From Trichinella spiralis (lineage: Eukaryota; Nematoda; Enoplea; Trichinellida; Trichinellidae): a DNA stretch of 64,000 bases. Made by a program: the position numbers and the translations under genes. A model generated the notes under the pieces. It was given only the letters and a program-made list of their open reading frames with translations, was not told the origin of the DNA and did not search any database. Of this stretch, positions 1 through 12,117 are shown one piece after another (within the stretch, counting starts at the first letter, position 1; every line of letters starts with the position of its first letter). The stretch covers positions 12,439,394 to 12,503,393 of the forward strand of contig CM012953.1 in the NCBI GenBank assembly GCA_000181795.3, given 5' to 3'.

Positions 1-61
1 CAAAGCTTCAAGCAAGAGATAAAATTGTGGGGGTAATTTATGTTCCCACATATAAAAGGGT

Positions 62-300
62 GCGTCACTACTATTAAAGTTACGTAATCCTAAATTGAAC
101 ATTTGAACCAATGAAATGAAAAAATATTACAGCTAATCACAATGGAAAGATTTGAATCAATGAGCAATTAGACAAGGAAAGCCAATAAGATAACGACTTA
201 TCGGCCCAATAAAATAGCGCAGTCAACGACCAATAGGAGTAACGTAGGACCGGTCTGGACCATCCCTTGAAGAAAGGATATTTGAACGTAAAGGTAAAAT
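62..300. repeat. Dispersed CCAAT-rich repeat, copy 1
   Basis: This segment shares long matching stretches with 1963-2140 (activating words such as ACTACTATTAAAGTTACGTA, then AACCAATGAAATGAAAAAAT) and its right half matches 60720-60850. It carries several CCAAT or CCAAT-like words (near 116, 162, 181, 206 and 229) and is preceded by a TATAAAAGG word at about 51-59. It may be a duplicated promoter-like segment or a non-autonomous repeat. No coding potential was seen. Copies differ by many substitutions, so they are old. Confidence 0.7.
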
Positions 301-1962
301 GAATTTGATTGAGAATCAGTAAAGGTGAAAAGAGTAAAGGATAACTTATAATAAAACAAATTAGTATTAATAATTTTTATTTTCGATAGGGGCTAGGGGT
401 CGATAAGGCATCAAGGAATCCATAAGGTCCTTATTGAACAATAACAAAATATAGAATGAAAACATTGGTATTAAAAATGCTGATCACTGAAAAGTGTGAA
501 ATGTAAAAAACATTTTCACAGAAAATAATTATTATATGAATAATAAAACTTCATGAATATGGATTAAATTAAATTTAGTTAATCCTTGAAAATGATAAAG
601 TTAAGTCATTAGTAATAAAATTGCGTTATTTAATATTCATTACCAAAAATTAAAGTGGAACAAATCATCGAAATCAAAATTACGACTTTTTATTTCAAAC
701 GTTCAACTCCTATAATTGAGATGCAAGTGAAAAGGTTGCCAAGTTTGCAAATGCAAACAGTAATGTAATGGCAACTTAAGTTTTCGACATTCCAGTAGTC
801 GATTTAATTTGGATCATAAAAAATAAAGTTTACACAATTTGCATAAAATTATAAATAAGTTTTTCTTTTTTCTCTAAATTAAATTTCATTCTTTACTTTT
901 TATTTAAATAAAACCTAAAAATAAACGAAATAGCACTGTGCAAGGGTGAAAAGAAAACTTTAAAAAATTATAATTCTTTGATTGAAAACAAGAAAGATTT
1001 GAAGAAATCAGTGTTGATCTAGTTGATCTGCTGCAGTTTAAGAACTGATCGTTTAAGAAAATTGGCCCTCTTAAGTTTCCTTTATCACAGATGTCTATTA
1101 TCTGCTTTATCTCTGAGCTAAGATTATTTGAAAAATCAGTCACGCTGAAATCAGAAAAGCATTTCGATGCTAAGATTTATTAGTAGCCACTGCTAGTTTT
1201 AGCAGAACAGCTTCAGCTGTGGACCATGTATTATTCCTCTTCGTGCTTACATCGCCTTTACCAATTCATCTAATTTGACATGAAGTGCGAACAATTTCTG
1301 ACAAAGGCGTACTCACCATATGCATAAAACTAGTAAAATTGCAGAGAAGAATGTATTTTGCCTGACGGGCGAGAAAAACTGTTCTTTGACATTGCTTCGA
1401 ACAGTATTTAAGCTCTCAGGCAAAAGAAAGATTCCTTTTTGTAGTTTCTTATACTCGCAACTGATGATATATCTGAACTACGTCTTGTACCATATTGTCG
1501 CGGTAATATGTCCCTTGTATATGAAGGCAGGGCATGCAAATTGAAACACGTCAGTAAACAGAAAAAATATTTGAGGCGTTCAAACCTATGCGCTGAATGT
1601 ACAGCGTGTATTCCTTGTTATTAGTGATTATTTTTTAGCCGTTCTTTACTATTGTTGTTGTTGCTGTTGGATAGTAAAAAATTCAGATCACTATTTAACA
1701 TATTTTTTGGGTTGTTTTTGCTGAGTTATTACTATCACGTTTGACGTAACTTCATTGTGATGCAGTGAAATGTAGAATAATGATTAAAATTATTTTTGAA
1801 AATGTTGATCCTCACTGGATAAAAATCACTAAAAAGTATAAACTTCACTATAAATAATATATTTAAAAAACAAAATTTCGATGAATGATAAAACTACGTT
1901 AATTTTGATAAAAAAACTCAAAAAAATTTTGGAATAATAAAAAATTTTTTAGCTACTAATGT
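301..1962. other. Intergenic, no recognisable gene
   Basis: AT-rich DNA. Short open frames at 904-1143 (minus) and 1320-1544 (plus) have no recognisable domain and no supporting splice or promoter context; I read them as chance. Confidence 0.5.
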
Positions 1963-2140
1963 TATGCCACTACTATTAAAGTTACGTAATCCTAAATGGA
2001 AATATTTGAACCAATGAAATGAAAAAATGCTGCAGCTATCACAACTGAAAATTTTGAATCAATGAGCAGTTAGACAAGAAAAACCAATAAGACTAAAATA
2101 TGCAGGTCCAATAAAATCGCGCATTTAACAATTAGTAAAA
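1963..2140. repeat. Dispersed CCAAT-rich repeat, copy 2
   Basis: Second copy of the repeat at 62-300, in the same orientation. It starts with the same CACTACTATTAAAGTTACG run and keeps the order of the CCAAT-like words, but has lost the last part (the GGACC-containing tail present in copies 1 and 3). Confidence 0.75.
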
Positions 2141-3400
2141 AAACTGTGAAAATTTAGTCCGAATTAGACCAATCTCATTAATTAATGAAAATAAAATTTT
2201 ATTAAATAATCTCATTTAAGAACTTTTAGGAAATTTTAATTTTTTCAAATACATAGATTAAAAATAATAGTGATATTTAACAAATAGAACACATCAAAGA
2301 AAACCAATTAAAATCAGAAGTGAAAATAGGCGGGATTTCTCTTGGGATAAACAGTTCTACACCATTTATCATTATGATTAACCTGATTAAAATCTAATGA
2401 TGTCTAAAAGGTTATTAAACGATTTGACCTTATAATGATGTTCATTGTCAAATTAGGGCAAAAGTGTGTTTAGGGTATCTCATAGTTCTATATTTTATAA
2501 GTACATTATTCTTAATATGAATTAACTAATTGTTTTTTATTTTACTATAAAAAATTTCATCTTTCTTAAGGAGGTCTTCATTGTTTTGGCTCTTATTAAA
2601 AAGATGTTTAAGTCTACCATTTGGGAAAAAATTACGAAATGAATTATACCCTATGTTTCCAGAAAACCTAATTTTTTATTGAGCAAATTTTGTTAAAATA
2701 TTCCACAAAACTAAAACAATATAATCGATTACATATTTTGTTGAAAGGAAAATTTTTTTAATAATTTATTGTGAAAAATCTGTTGTCTTATACATTCTGC
2801 CTGCAATTTTAAGGCTTACTTTGGTACTGTCATACTTATTCAGAAATGTTAACATAAATTCAATAATTGTTTAGTCAACTGGTTTTCAGTTCTTTGGCAT
2901 CACGAAAGTGAAAAGTTCCTATTTAGCTGAATTCAAAATATTCACCAAATTGTATCTATCCAAAAATGTCTGAAATTTTTTCATTGAAACATCTCATTGG
3001 TATTAAAAAAAACATTTCATTGGCCAGTAGTCAATTAATAAAATTCATAGTTATATTTTTCAACGCTAAGTGACTGTTAATGCAATCTGAAATCAACTTT
3101 GTTCTAAATTTAAAACTTTCTACTAAGCAGTTTTTCAAGAATTTATTATTTTTGGGATTAATGTCTCATTTATATAAAAAGGTTTAGATGACAAACTTTT
3201 ATTTATTAGAGTTTAATCAATCAATCGATACATACTAAAATAACAGCGAGAAATAAATGAATTCACATTTTCATTTGCTCTATTTTAATTGCGCAGTAAA
3301 ATACTGACAAAAATATGAATAAGAATCAGTAAGAACAATAGAACAGACAAAGGCAATAGAATTGACAAAAGTAGGTCAGCAAAGTCATCAAATTATTTTC
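2141..3400. other. Intergenic, upstream of histone H4
   Basis: AT-rich sequence with no coding signal that I can support. The H4 proximal promoter begins to the right of this stretch. Confidence 0.5.
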
Positions 3401-3407
3401 TTAATTG

Positions 3408-3535
3408 AAACCAATCAGAGATCGATTTGTATCTACTAATTGTCCTCAAGAGGTCACACAGGCAAATATTGACCAATCATATTCTTTTTGCCCTTATTGT
3501 TCCTTTTAGTTCACTGAAAATTCTCATTATAAAAG
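3408..3535 (+). promoter_or_regulatory. Histone H4 promoter: CCAAT boxes and TATA box
   Basis: Two CCAATCA words (about 3410 and 3473) sit upstream of a clear TATAAAAG box at 3528-3535. The box lies 58 bases before the H4 start codon, a normal arrangement for a replication-type histone promoter. Confidence 0.65.
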
Positions 3536-3589
3536 CGTACACTACTCATTTCTGCGCCATTTTGTGAATTTGTTATCTTGTTGCATTAG

Positions 3590-3904
<315 letters not shown>

Positions 3905-3942
3905 TTTTTACTTTAATTTTTAATTTTACTTTAAAACCCAAC

Positions 3943-3958
3943 GGTCCTTATTAGGACC
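3943..3958 (+). terminator. Histone mRNA 3' stem-loop (H4)
   Basis: GGTCCTTATTAGGACC forms a six-pair stem with a four-base loop and is flanked by AACCCAAC, as in metazoan replication-dependent histone mRNAs. This is the SLBP binding and 3'-end processing element. No clear purine-rich histone downstream element was found by eye. Confidence 0.95.
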
Positions 3959-5142
3959 ATTAATGTTTTATTATTAAATTGCAATTATGGTATTAAAAAA
4001 ATTAACATTTTTTGGCTATTTCAAAAATATTTATTAGGGATATGATATTTCATGTAGCAAATGATGTTTTTTAAAAAGCTGCATTTATAAGTGTAAAGTT
4101 TTTAAATATGTAAAATATAAAAGATGTATTTGAAGCACAATTTTTGGTTTTCGTATTACATGATACATTTTGCTGAAAGCAATTTTCTCACTTAAAAGGG
4201 TATTTTTTTTCTGCTTTAGTTTGTGATTATAGTTCAATTCTTTGTTATATGGTGTTTTTTATCTGCTTGCCAATAGCATTGTTAATAAGAAAAGCAGACC
4301 AATAAAATCATCACTTAAGTAATTTAGAATGTTACAAATGGCACAACAGTATTTTATAATAAAAGCTTTTGATGAGTTCATGCTTCCGCAAGAAGTTATC
4401 AAACTTTATATTATTTGCTTGCTTTGCTAATTCATGATTTTCTTATTCTGCTCAGCTACGTTTTTAGTATCAGCTTTACTCAAGTGAATAATGCATTTCA
4501 TCTCAATAAATCAGTAATGGTTAAGTAAATAACCTTTGGATTTTTCAATCATGTTTAGCTTTTTCATCATGATTATCATCAAATTGCACATATTGCACTA
4601 AGTCATGTTTGTTGAAAAGACAGGACATGGAGAACAAGACGTCAAATGTCTTCTTTGTAAGGCATGTTTGAAAAATCTAGAAGTTTAATCTCTCCTAAAG
4701 AGGTGACTATGTCTTAGATCTAAATTCCATAGTAAATTCTACATCAACTATGTAAACTGGTTTCTTTTCTGAACTCTTTGATGTGAAAATATTTAAAGTC
4801 ACAAGAAAAAATTAAGACACACCCATAATAGTATTTTTCAAATTTTCATCATGGCATTGCTATTGCAAATATCCTTGAATATTTTAATTTCACTGCAACG
4901 TGTGACTTATTTCACTGCTACTATGTTCAATACAACTTTGAATTTACAGAACGGTGACAAATTAGAAATGAAAGCTACCTGTTTGAACGACTTATTGCTA
5001 TTTAAATAATTCTTAATTCATCTGATATTTTTATTTTCATACGTTTCATGTTTGCACAGTATAGTTAATTTTACTCAATTAAAACAAAACATTAATACAC
5101 AAAACAAAGTAAAACTGACTGCCTCATTAAGGAATAAATTTC
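3959..5142. other. Spacer between convergent H4 and H3 pseudogene
   Basis: AT-rich DNA without a recognisable gene. A word GACCAATAAAATCATCACTTAAG near 4298 resembles the CCAAT-type words of the dispersed repeat, but only weakly. Confidence 0.5.
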
Positions 5143-5158
5143 AGCCCTTATAAGGACT
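5143..5158 (-). terminator. Degraded histone 3' stem-loop (H3 pseudogene)
   Basis: On the minus strand AGTCCTTATAAGGGCT follows the H3 pseudogene stop after about 50 bases, with CCCAAT in front. Compared with the H4 copy, the first G-C pair is lost (now A-T) and a G-T pair is present. The conserved CCCAACGG has become CCCAATAG, another change at a CpG. Confidence 0.85.
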
Positions 5159-5205
5159 ATTGGGTTAGAGATTTTATTAAAAAACAACAAGAAAATAGCA
5201 AAAAA

Positions 5206-5616
5206 TTAAGCTCGCTCACCTCGGATGCGTCGCGCCAACTGAATATCCTTAGGCATAAAAGTCACACGTTTGGCGTGAATAGCGCACAAGTTTGCATCTT
5301 CGAATAGACCAATTAGATAAGCTTCAGCTGCTTCCTGTAAAGACAAAACCGCTGATGACTGGAATCGCAAGTCTGTTTTGTAATCTTGGGCGACTTCCCG
5401 AACCAGACACTGGAACGGCAACTTCCATATCAACAGTTTTGTGCTTTTTTGATAACGTCGAATTTCACGAAGAGCCACGGTTCCTGGACAATAACGGTGT
5501 GGTTTCTTCACTCCGCCAGCACTGGGGGCAGACTTTCATGTTGCTTTAGTAGCCAATTGTTTACGAGGGGCTTTACCATCAGTACTCTTACGAGCGGTTT
5601 GCTTAGTACGCTCCAT
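5206..5616 (-). pseudogene. Histone H3 pseudogene
   Basis: Replication-type histone H3, single exon, about 136 codons. The N-terminus reads MERTKQTARKSTDGKAPRKQ, and the C-terminus is the expected [13 protein letters not shown]. Arg26 is replaced by a TGA stop, and Ala1 to Glu and Gly12 to Asp are also changed. Downstream, Arg42 is Cys (TGT), Glu59 is Lys, Arg63 is Trp (TGG) and Arg69 is Cys (TGT), at positions almost never varied in H3. Every lost arginine codon is explained by CpG to TpG. A downstream ATG would give only a tail-less 101-residue fold, and I doubt that it is used. It is divergent in neither size nor frame, so it is a fairly young pseudogene. H4 converges on it from the left and the H2B pseudogene lies 617 bases upstream on the same strand. 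Confidence 0.93.
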
Positions 5617-6172
5617 GATCTGTTAGAAACTTCAAACTGAACAGGGCCGCATATTTTCAGCAATATATGAAAGTGAAGTTAACTGTAATTGTTCAATATT
5701 TTTGGCTGAAAATTATTGGCTAAAAAAGCAGAGGAACTGAGTAATAGAACTTGTGATTAGCGTAGCCTCTTTTAGTTCCAACATTCCTCATTTGTATGAA
5801 ATTGAGTAGGTTCATTTCAAATGTTGCAAACGGCCAATTTTTGTTTATATTACTGATTCAAAATTACTTTGTAAATTGTAGCGTTTTAAAAGTTTTGCAA
5901 ATTCATAATAACAATGTATTCTTTCAAAAATAATTCTACTTGTAAAAAGTGTAGCAGATTGAAATTCAACTCCTGATAGAACTATAGTGATATTTAAAAA
6001 TTTGAAAGCATACATTTTAAAAAACATATCAGTTGCACATAAAGCACACAAATTAGTCTAATCATTTCAATCACCTTTCATTTTTACAATCATTTTAATT
6101 CATATCTGGTAATTATTAGTTTTTTTCATCAACATTAATAAATTTATTGACATTTTCAAGATGACAACAAAT

Positions 6173-6188
6173 GGCCCTGAAAAGGACC
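6173..6188 (-). terminator. Histone 3' stem-loop (H2B pseudogene)
   Basis: Minus-strand GGTCCTTTTCAGGGCC with the AATCCAAC flank is an almost consensus histone stem-loop (one G-T pair). It lies about 45 bases after the H2B pseudogene stop and is better preserved than the coding part. Confidence 0.9.
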
Positions 6189-6232
6189 GTTGGATTGCAA
6201 CATTCACTTAATTTAGAGTAGAACTGGCGCTC

Positions 6233-6592
6233 TTACTTGGTACTAGTGTACTTAGTGACAGCTTTGGCGCCTTTACTAACGGCATGCTTACTAAATTCAC
6301 CAGGCAAAAGTAAGTGCACAGCCGTTTGAATTTCTCATAAACTCATTGTATTGTGATGATTGTAGTGAGCCAGGTGACTCGACTCAGCTGCAATGCGGTC
6401 AGAAATATTATTAGCAAAGCTATCATAATCAATATCACTTTGTTAGTAATGCTGGTATCCGGATAAACCTTTCTAAATGTAGCTAGTAAAGGATTATTTC
6501 TTCTAACGACGCCATCACTGATCACTGGGTTTCACTACCATCTGCACTTTGACAGCTTTCTTTATACCTTTCACGTCAGTTTTCAGGGGCAT
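6233..6592 (-). pseudogene. Histone H2B pseudogene
   Basis: Broken H2B. It begins MPLKTDVKGIKKAVKVQMVV, close to a normal nematode H2B tail, and ends [18 protein letters not shown] before its stop. Between these the frame is interrupted: stops appear at about codons 26, 30 and 33 and in the IYKV region, there is a frame change near the HPDTGIS segment, and a CGA to TGA change hits the REIQTAV helix. Fragments VYPDTSIT, SDRIAAESS, HLAHYN and [14 protein letters not shown] are plain H2B. Several arginines are now histidine (CGN to CAN), matching CpG decay on the other strand. It faces the H2A frame head to head across 228 bases, the usual H2A-H2B pairing. Confidence 0.92.
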
Positions 6593-6769
6593 ACTGATGA
6601 AAACAAAAGTATTGAATTTATTGTTCTATTTTTTCAAGCGCAAAGGTCAATCTGTGACCAGAAAATTGCTATTCTAGACGACACGGCACAAATATTCAAG
6701 GTCAACCAATAGGATTCAAGTATAACTTTTTTGATGTGAATTTTGCCCTCTTGTTTTGCAATGCACAGG

Positions 6770-6777
6770 TATTTAAG
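6770..6777 (+). promoter_or_regulatory. TATA-like box of the H2A gene
   Basis: TATTTAAG lies 50 bases before the H2A-like open frame, in the divergent H2B-H2A promoter region. A CCAAT word (about 6704) is further upstream. Confidence 0.45.
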
Positions 6778-6826
6778 GTGAGAAACTGTAGCATGAGCCA
6801 TTCTGCTGCTTGTTTGAACGTTGGTG

Positions 6827-7222
6827 ATGCCTGATTGCAGTAAGCAAAACCAAATTAGAAAGACGAAGTCTCGTTCTAAACAAGCTAGCCTTCAGTTTTC
6901 AGTGAGTCGTGTGTATCGTCTCCTGAGAATACGACGTTACAGTGAACATACCGGTGCCGGCGCTCCAGTTTATCTCGCAGCAGTAATGCAATATTTAACT
7001 GCTGAAATTTTAGAGCTGGCTGGCAATGCAGCTCATGAAAATAAGAAAAATCGTATTAGCCCTCGTCATTTGCAGCAAGCAATTCATAATGATGAGGAGC
7101 TAAACAAGTTTTTCACTGTTACCATTGCTCAAGGAGGTGCATTGCGGAATGCCTATGCACCTCACCGGTCGCAGAATGACGAAAACCTATCAGAAAGAAT
7201 GCGATCTCTACAGTTGAAATAA
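6827..7222 (+). CDS. Highly diverged histone H2A-like protein (variant or decaying copy)
   Basis: An open 131-residue frame from ATG 6827 (TTG/GTG codons just upstream are also open). Clear H2A segments: [52 protein letters not shown] and VTIAQGG. It departs strongly from canonical H2A: the SGRGKGGK tail is replaced by [18 protein letters not shown] is RIRRYSEHT, the acidic-patch Glu56 is Gln, ARDNKKTRIIP is [18 protein letters not shown] is AIHNDEE, one residue is missing in LLSGVTI, and the C-terminal docking segment after VTIAQGG is unrelated. H2A is normally among the slowest-evolving proteins, so this is either a pseudogene that has so far escaped stops or an H2A variant with altered contacts. 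It has a TATA-like box and a good 3' stem-loop. Confidence 0.75.
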   Translation: MPDCSKQNQIRKTKSRSKQASLQFSVSRVYRLLRIRRYSEHTGAGAPVYLAAVMQYLTAEILELAGNAAHENKKNRISPRHLQQAIHNDEELNKFFTVTIAQGGALRNAYAPHRSQNDENLSERMRSLQLK

Positions 7223-7242
7223 ATCACTATATTGAACCCAAC

Positions 7243-7258
7243 GGTCCTTTTGAGGGCC
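7243..7258 (+). terminator. Histone 3' stem-loop (H2A)
   Basis: GGTCCTTTTGAGGGCC after GAACCCAAC, 20 bases after the H2A stop. All six stem positions can pair (one G-T), so the RNA 3'-end signal remains usable. Confidence 0.9.
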
Positions 7259-10200
7259 AGTTCCTATTTTAATATCTAAATATTGACATACAATCATATT
7301 ATGCTAATAAAGCAAATATTTGTCATTACCAGAGGTAACTATTTACATATTTCATCGAGCACAATACTTATAGGACTGGGTTCATTAACTAATAAATGAA
7401 ATAAAATTCGAGGATTTTAGTAAAGATATTTACCTTTCAGAAACAATTCACTTTACAAATTAAATGAAATCGTCAGTATCAAATATTGCTAATTTGAATG
7501 CCATAGCAAATGTTTTCAAGTATTCAAATTTTTCGACTGTAATGTATGTGACAATTGACTAGTGGTATTCTATTTATCTTTAAGCTCATTCTTGCTGTGA
7601 ATTTTGCAAATCTGTTGCCCTGTTATATTGATGTGGGCTAGTTGTTGCTGCGCTAATCTTTATTCAATTTGCCTTATTTAATAATAACAGTCTTGAACTG
7701 AATGATGCTATCTGCTGTACAGAATATCAAGTTGCATTGCATTAGGTAATACAATTTAGTAACTGAAAACAGAAGTTTCTAACTACTTCAAAAATTAAAG
7801 TTATTCTAAAGAATTTATGGTGTTAATGCTAAAATTTCCTATACAAAATTATTTTGCATGCATTTTAGGCAGCTTTGTGCCACTGAATGAATTTAAAAGT
7901 GCTTTTCTAAAAATGCGTAAAGCAGCATCGCTTCTAATATTTCTACTTTTACTATAAAAAATATAAGCTTAATCATTATAAAAATTTGGCATATCACGAT
8001 ATGAATATTGCTTAGCAGCCTACGTCTGTGAAACACTAATTATTAGAGAAAAATGAAACAAAAAATTTTGTCTGCAATTTACAAATGAAATTGCATTTAT
8101 TGTTCACAAATCTGCAAACGGTAGTGGAGATGTCGATGCTCACACACCAGTTCACACCAGATACATAGCAGATGTTCACAGCAGTTTTCAAAAATTTACA
8201 CATTGTGAGCCATGACATTTCATTAATTGCTTAAAAAATTCCTGCTTTTTCTTGTGTTATTTGACTGACCAAGTTTTGATTGTTTAATTTTGAAAATGAT
8301 TTCTAAAGACTGTAATAGTATGCTATTAACAAGGAGAAATGCTTTTTTCCAGGCATAGCTAAAATGTACTTTATGTGTCAACAAGAATTAATACAAATTT
8401 TATTTAAAAAATAATTCTTAAAAATAAGGATATGAATATTATTTTTATTTCATGATTAGTTCAAATAAACGTGTAGTAGATAATTCGTTTATCAATGTTC
8501 AGATTAAGCAGACTGATTGTTATAAGAGCTGTTGTTACAACTAATCAACTATGATACAGAGCTGACCTAGAACATGCTTCCAATCTGAGCTTATCGAGGA
8601 AAGATAAGGAAAAATAAATCTTTACCAATACAGTTGCAATACATGATAATGCAGCTATACACAGAGACAAGACCTGCTGAAGGCACATACAGACTAAAAC
8701 GTAACTCTCAGGACATCTGTATAATTTAGGCTCTTCAGTGACACAATGACTTTATTGGATAATCAGGTCAAGGGTTCAATCGCGTCAACTAACCGTAGCT
8801 GCAACTAACCGTTGTTTATAGTGTACATTTCTTCACTCAGGACCGTTGGATGGTCTGGCAGCTACTAGCTTTACTATCCTTTATTGACAGCTTCAGTATG
8901 TGCTGTCTATCATATGCTTCCATCAGTGGACCCTCTGGCTGAGGTAGCGCAGCCATCAGTTTCATAAATGTGTTCTCTGGTTGGCAAGTTATTGCGTAAC
9001 AGCAAAGCTAATCTCTTTCTTGATGAAATAAATAAGTCCACTTAACCTACTTTATCAGTATAGTGCTTTGACTGTCACAAAAAGTATTGCACAAAGCACT
9101 GAAAATTGAATGCATTGCGTTTTGTTGCGTTGATTAGCGATTTATTGCAATCAGCTCTGATTTCTGACCTCTTTTACGTTTGGCAAACATTCGAGATAAG
9201 AAGCAATGCAAGGTGATTGATTATAATTTTCTGGAGTAAGCATAAAAGAAAATAATAATCGGACGAAGTCTCAATATGCACTCAAGAGCACATAAGAGAA
9301 GCACACTGCATCTGCCTACCCATCATCACTGAAAATCAAGTACAGCGTAGATGCTAGTAGCAGTAAAATTGAAGCTTCTTCTGCAAAGAGTACATCTTGT
9401 CTAGAATTAAATAAATGACAATAAAATATCAAAAGTTTGTGGCTGCGTCACAGATTTATGAGAAAAAAATTTTATTCTTTACGGTTAATCTTACTTGATG
9501 TTTTACTTTCTTATCTTCTTTACAAGAAAACGTTCGTCTTTGATTCTACAAACAGACAAATTTGTTGTTCTTACGTAACTCAGCTTAATTACCAGATTTT
9601 CTCACTAAACGTTCAGTTGACAAATCGCCGTATTTCTTAATTTTTGCTTTTACCTCCACGTAGTGCTGGCATTCTGATGTTAATTTCCGTGGATTTCAAG
9701 CTTGCAAATAAACAAATTGATTGAGAATGCAATAAAAATTAAAATCCTCTTGCACTAGTACACAGTTAGTCCCAGCTATTTGTTCAGAATTAGCTCTCGA
9801 TGACACTTTGACGGTGTGACACACCCCACTTTAGAAAAACACGTGTAAAAAGCTGGAAGTATGTTCGGTTTTTATGAAATTTATTGGATAGTACGAAGAA
9901 TGCTGTATATGATGGTATCAAAGTATTTTCAATTTTGATAATTTTAAGGCCTTTTATTGGCAAAAAATTCAACAAAATTAACGTTAAAAAATCGTAATTT
10001 TCCAGTTTTCTTCGTGTGAAATTTGTGAAACAAATAATAAACTTGAGTGGAGCCCGTTATTTTGCACATTTTGATACCAAACTCAGGTCTATAGTCATTT
10101 TTTTGGTTGCAAAACGACTACGTTTTCTAAGCCCTTTCTATAGTTTTAGCATAAACATATGGAAAAGTGTTGAGCAGGAAATCGATATTCCACTTTTTTT

Positions 10201-11789
10201 GGACTATTCTGTCCGCATTTTGAAATTTCTGGACAGTATTTTGAGCTAATTTTAAAAATCCTTACAAACCATCAGCATTTTGGACTGATACTGAGCAGCA
10301 TGTGTCAACGTGCGGACGAAGTAGATTCGTCAATACATACCATGCAAACCTGACAAATATGATTTAAAAATGTATACAATCTGGTGCATATTTAAATGAA
10401 AATCAAATTTTAGGATTTTTAATTGTTTAACAGTTTTTAATACTGGACTGTTTTATTATCACTGTATTTTATTAGAAGATTAATCGTAAAGAATTAAATG
10501 GCTGTACAAAAATATTTTGAAAATTTAAAGATTTAAAATGTCTTGAATCCAATTTTGATTTATTTTAGGAAATATATAAAACTTTGATTTTCCTGAAATC
10601 ACTGACTAATACATTTTAATATTTTTAGCTGGCTATCTATTACGATATTAGATTACTATCATTGACTAAGGCAACATTTAATATCATCACTCAGCATATA
10701 AAAAATTAAACTCTTCTATTCACCTATAACATTCTCCCGTGATTTTCGGTTTCTTTCAATTTTAAATTACAATTTATATATTGATATCAAAATATTCACT
10801 GTACTGAAAACATTTCAATAATAAAGCATGCATTAATTGTAACCAGCATAAAAATTGTTTAGCGGCCAACAAAAGGTATCTTTACAAACGCTTATTAAAT
10901 TCACTCATTTGCAACTTTCAAGCGCCATTATTACTTTACCATATGTAAAGTTTTAAAGGCAGTTGTTTATTTATGATTAAAAATGAAATTAATAAAATTG
11001 CTGAAATATAAAAACTAAATTTGCAGCATTATGCTTGGCATCAGAACAAGTTACCTTTTTGTTTTGTTTTCGACAGCAGCGGATGACAACAGGAAAATAG
11101 GAAAGGGATGTTACAAAAAATGCATATTCTGCTGAGTTCTGAAGATAAGGCACCATCAGGCAAATTTTTTTATTTGATGGTGACTAACTATATTGACTCT
11201 TGGTATATGAATAAAAGTTTTAAATATATTTTTCAAATATTAACAAATTTTAAAATTTAAAATACTGCTTGCATTCTCATGTAATTTTAAAGCGCTGTTA
11301 ATTACAATATCATTATAGCTGCAATCGTTTGAAAAGTTTCATTAAGTTTTTCAGCAATTGCAGAAACGAAGCACATTGATTTTTCTGGCGTGATTTTTTC
11401 ATTACAAATTACTTCAGAAAATGCAAAACTGATGTGATGAAAATTGCGATTGACAAGAATGGGTTATGAATAATTAACTGAACTACTTTCTGTTCAGCAT
11501 ATTCTCAGTATTCAGTTTATTGTAAAAAATAATATATTTACGATTATTTCAGCAAAATATATAATCATTTATGTTTTGAAACTGATATTATTGCTGATAA
11601 CATAATCTTTTATTCAATAGTTTGTGCTGGTTCATGTAGTTCATCATCACTGGAGACGTTCATAGGCCTGAGCTTTAAATGATATGACCACTAAAATATG
11701 ATGAATATGAAATTGAATATTACAAAAGAAAAAATATCACAAAAGCATCATGTAAAGCAAAACAAAATCATCTGGGATAATCAATTCAT
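7259..11789. other. Intergenic, no recognisable gene
   Basis: AT-rich spacer between the histone gene set and the older histone relic. Open frames at 8036-8218, 9437-9640, 9790-9975 and 10016-10249 have no recognisable domains. The stretch 8740-9010 is a little richer in GC and contains CCAACGGTCC on the minus strand (half of a histone stem-loop), but I could not match a gene to it. A short inverted repeat (CACCATCAGGCAAAT / ATTTGATGGTG) lies at about 11151-11182. Confidence 0.5.
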
Positions 11790-12117
11790 TTGGATATCCT
11801 TAGCATAATAGTTATACGCATAAATGCTTTGTGCCATTAAACAAATAGCCAGATAGTTCTTGTAAAGTGAAGACTGACGATGATCAAAATCACAAGTCAG
11901 TTTGATAGTCTTGCAACATCACAGAAATTGGAATAATGAATTCTGGATCAGCAGCTTTCCATTTTTTTGATGTTGCTAAATTTTGGGAGAACTGTTGATC
12001 TTGGAAGACATCCGTGAAGCTTCTTCTTGCGTTAGCACTGGCAGCAGACTTTCGAGCTTATTTAATAGTCAATTGCTTTTTAATTAGCACTTTTGTGTAA
12101 GGTTAGTCTTTCTTATG
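11790..12117 (-). pseudogene. Ancient histone H3 relic
   Basis: Nucleotide-level remains of a second H3 gene. Compared base by base with the H3 pseudogene at 5206-5616, the words ATATCCTTA-GCATAA, ATAGCCAGATAG, TTGTAAAGTGAAGACTGA, ATCACAAGTCAGTTTGATAGTCTTG and, at the 5' end, GCACTGGCAGCAGACTTTC, TTTAATAGTCAATTG and GTTAGTCTTTCTTATG follow in the same order and spacing. No useful reading frame remains. It is clearly older than the copy at 5.2 kb. Confidence 0.85.

Noticed and set aside
8840-8870. CCAACGGTCC on the minus strand, like half a histone stem-loop
   Set aside because: The other stem arm is missing and no histone relic aligns next to it.
9437-10249. Open frames of 61-77 residues
   Set aside because: Hydrophobic, AT-codon composition typical of chance frames; no splice or promoter support.
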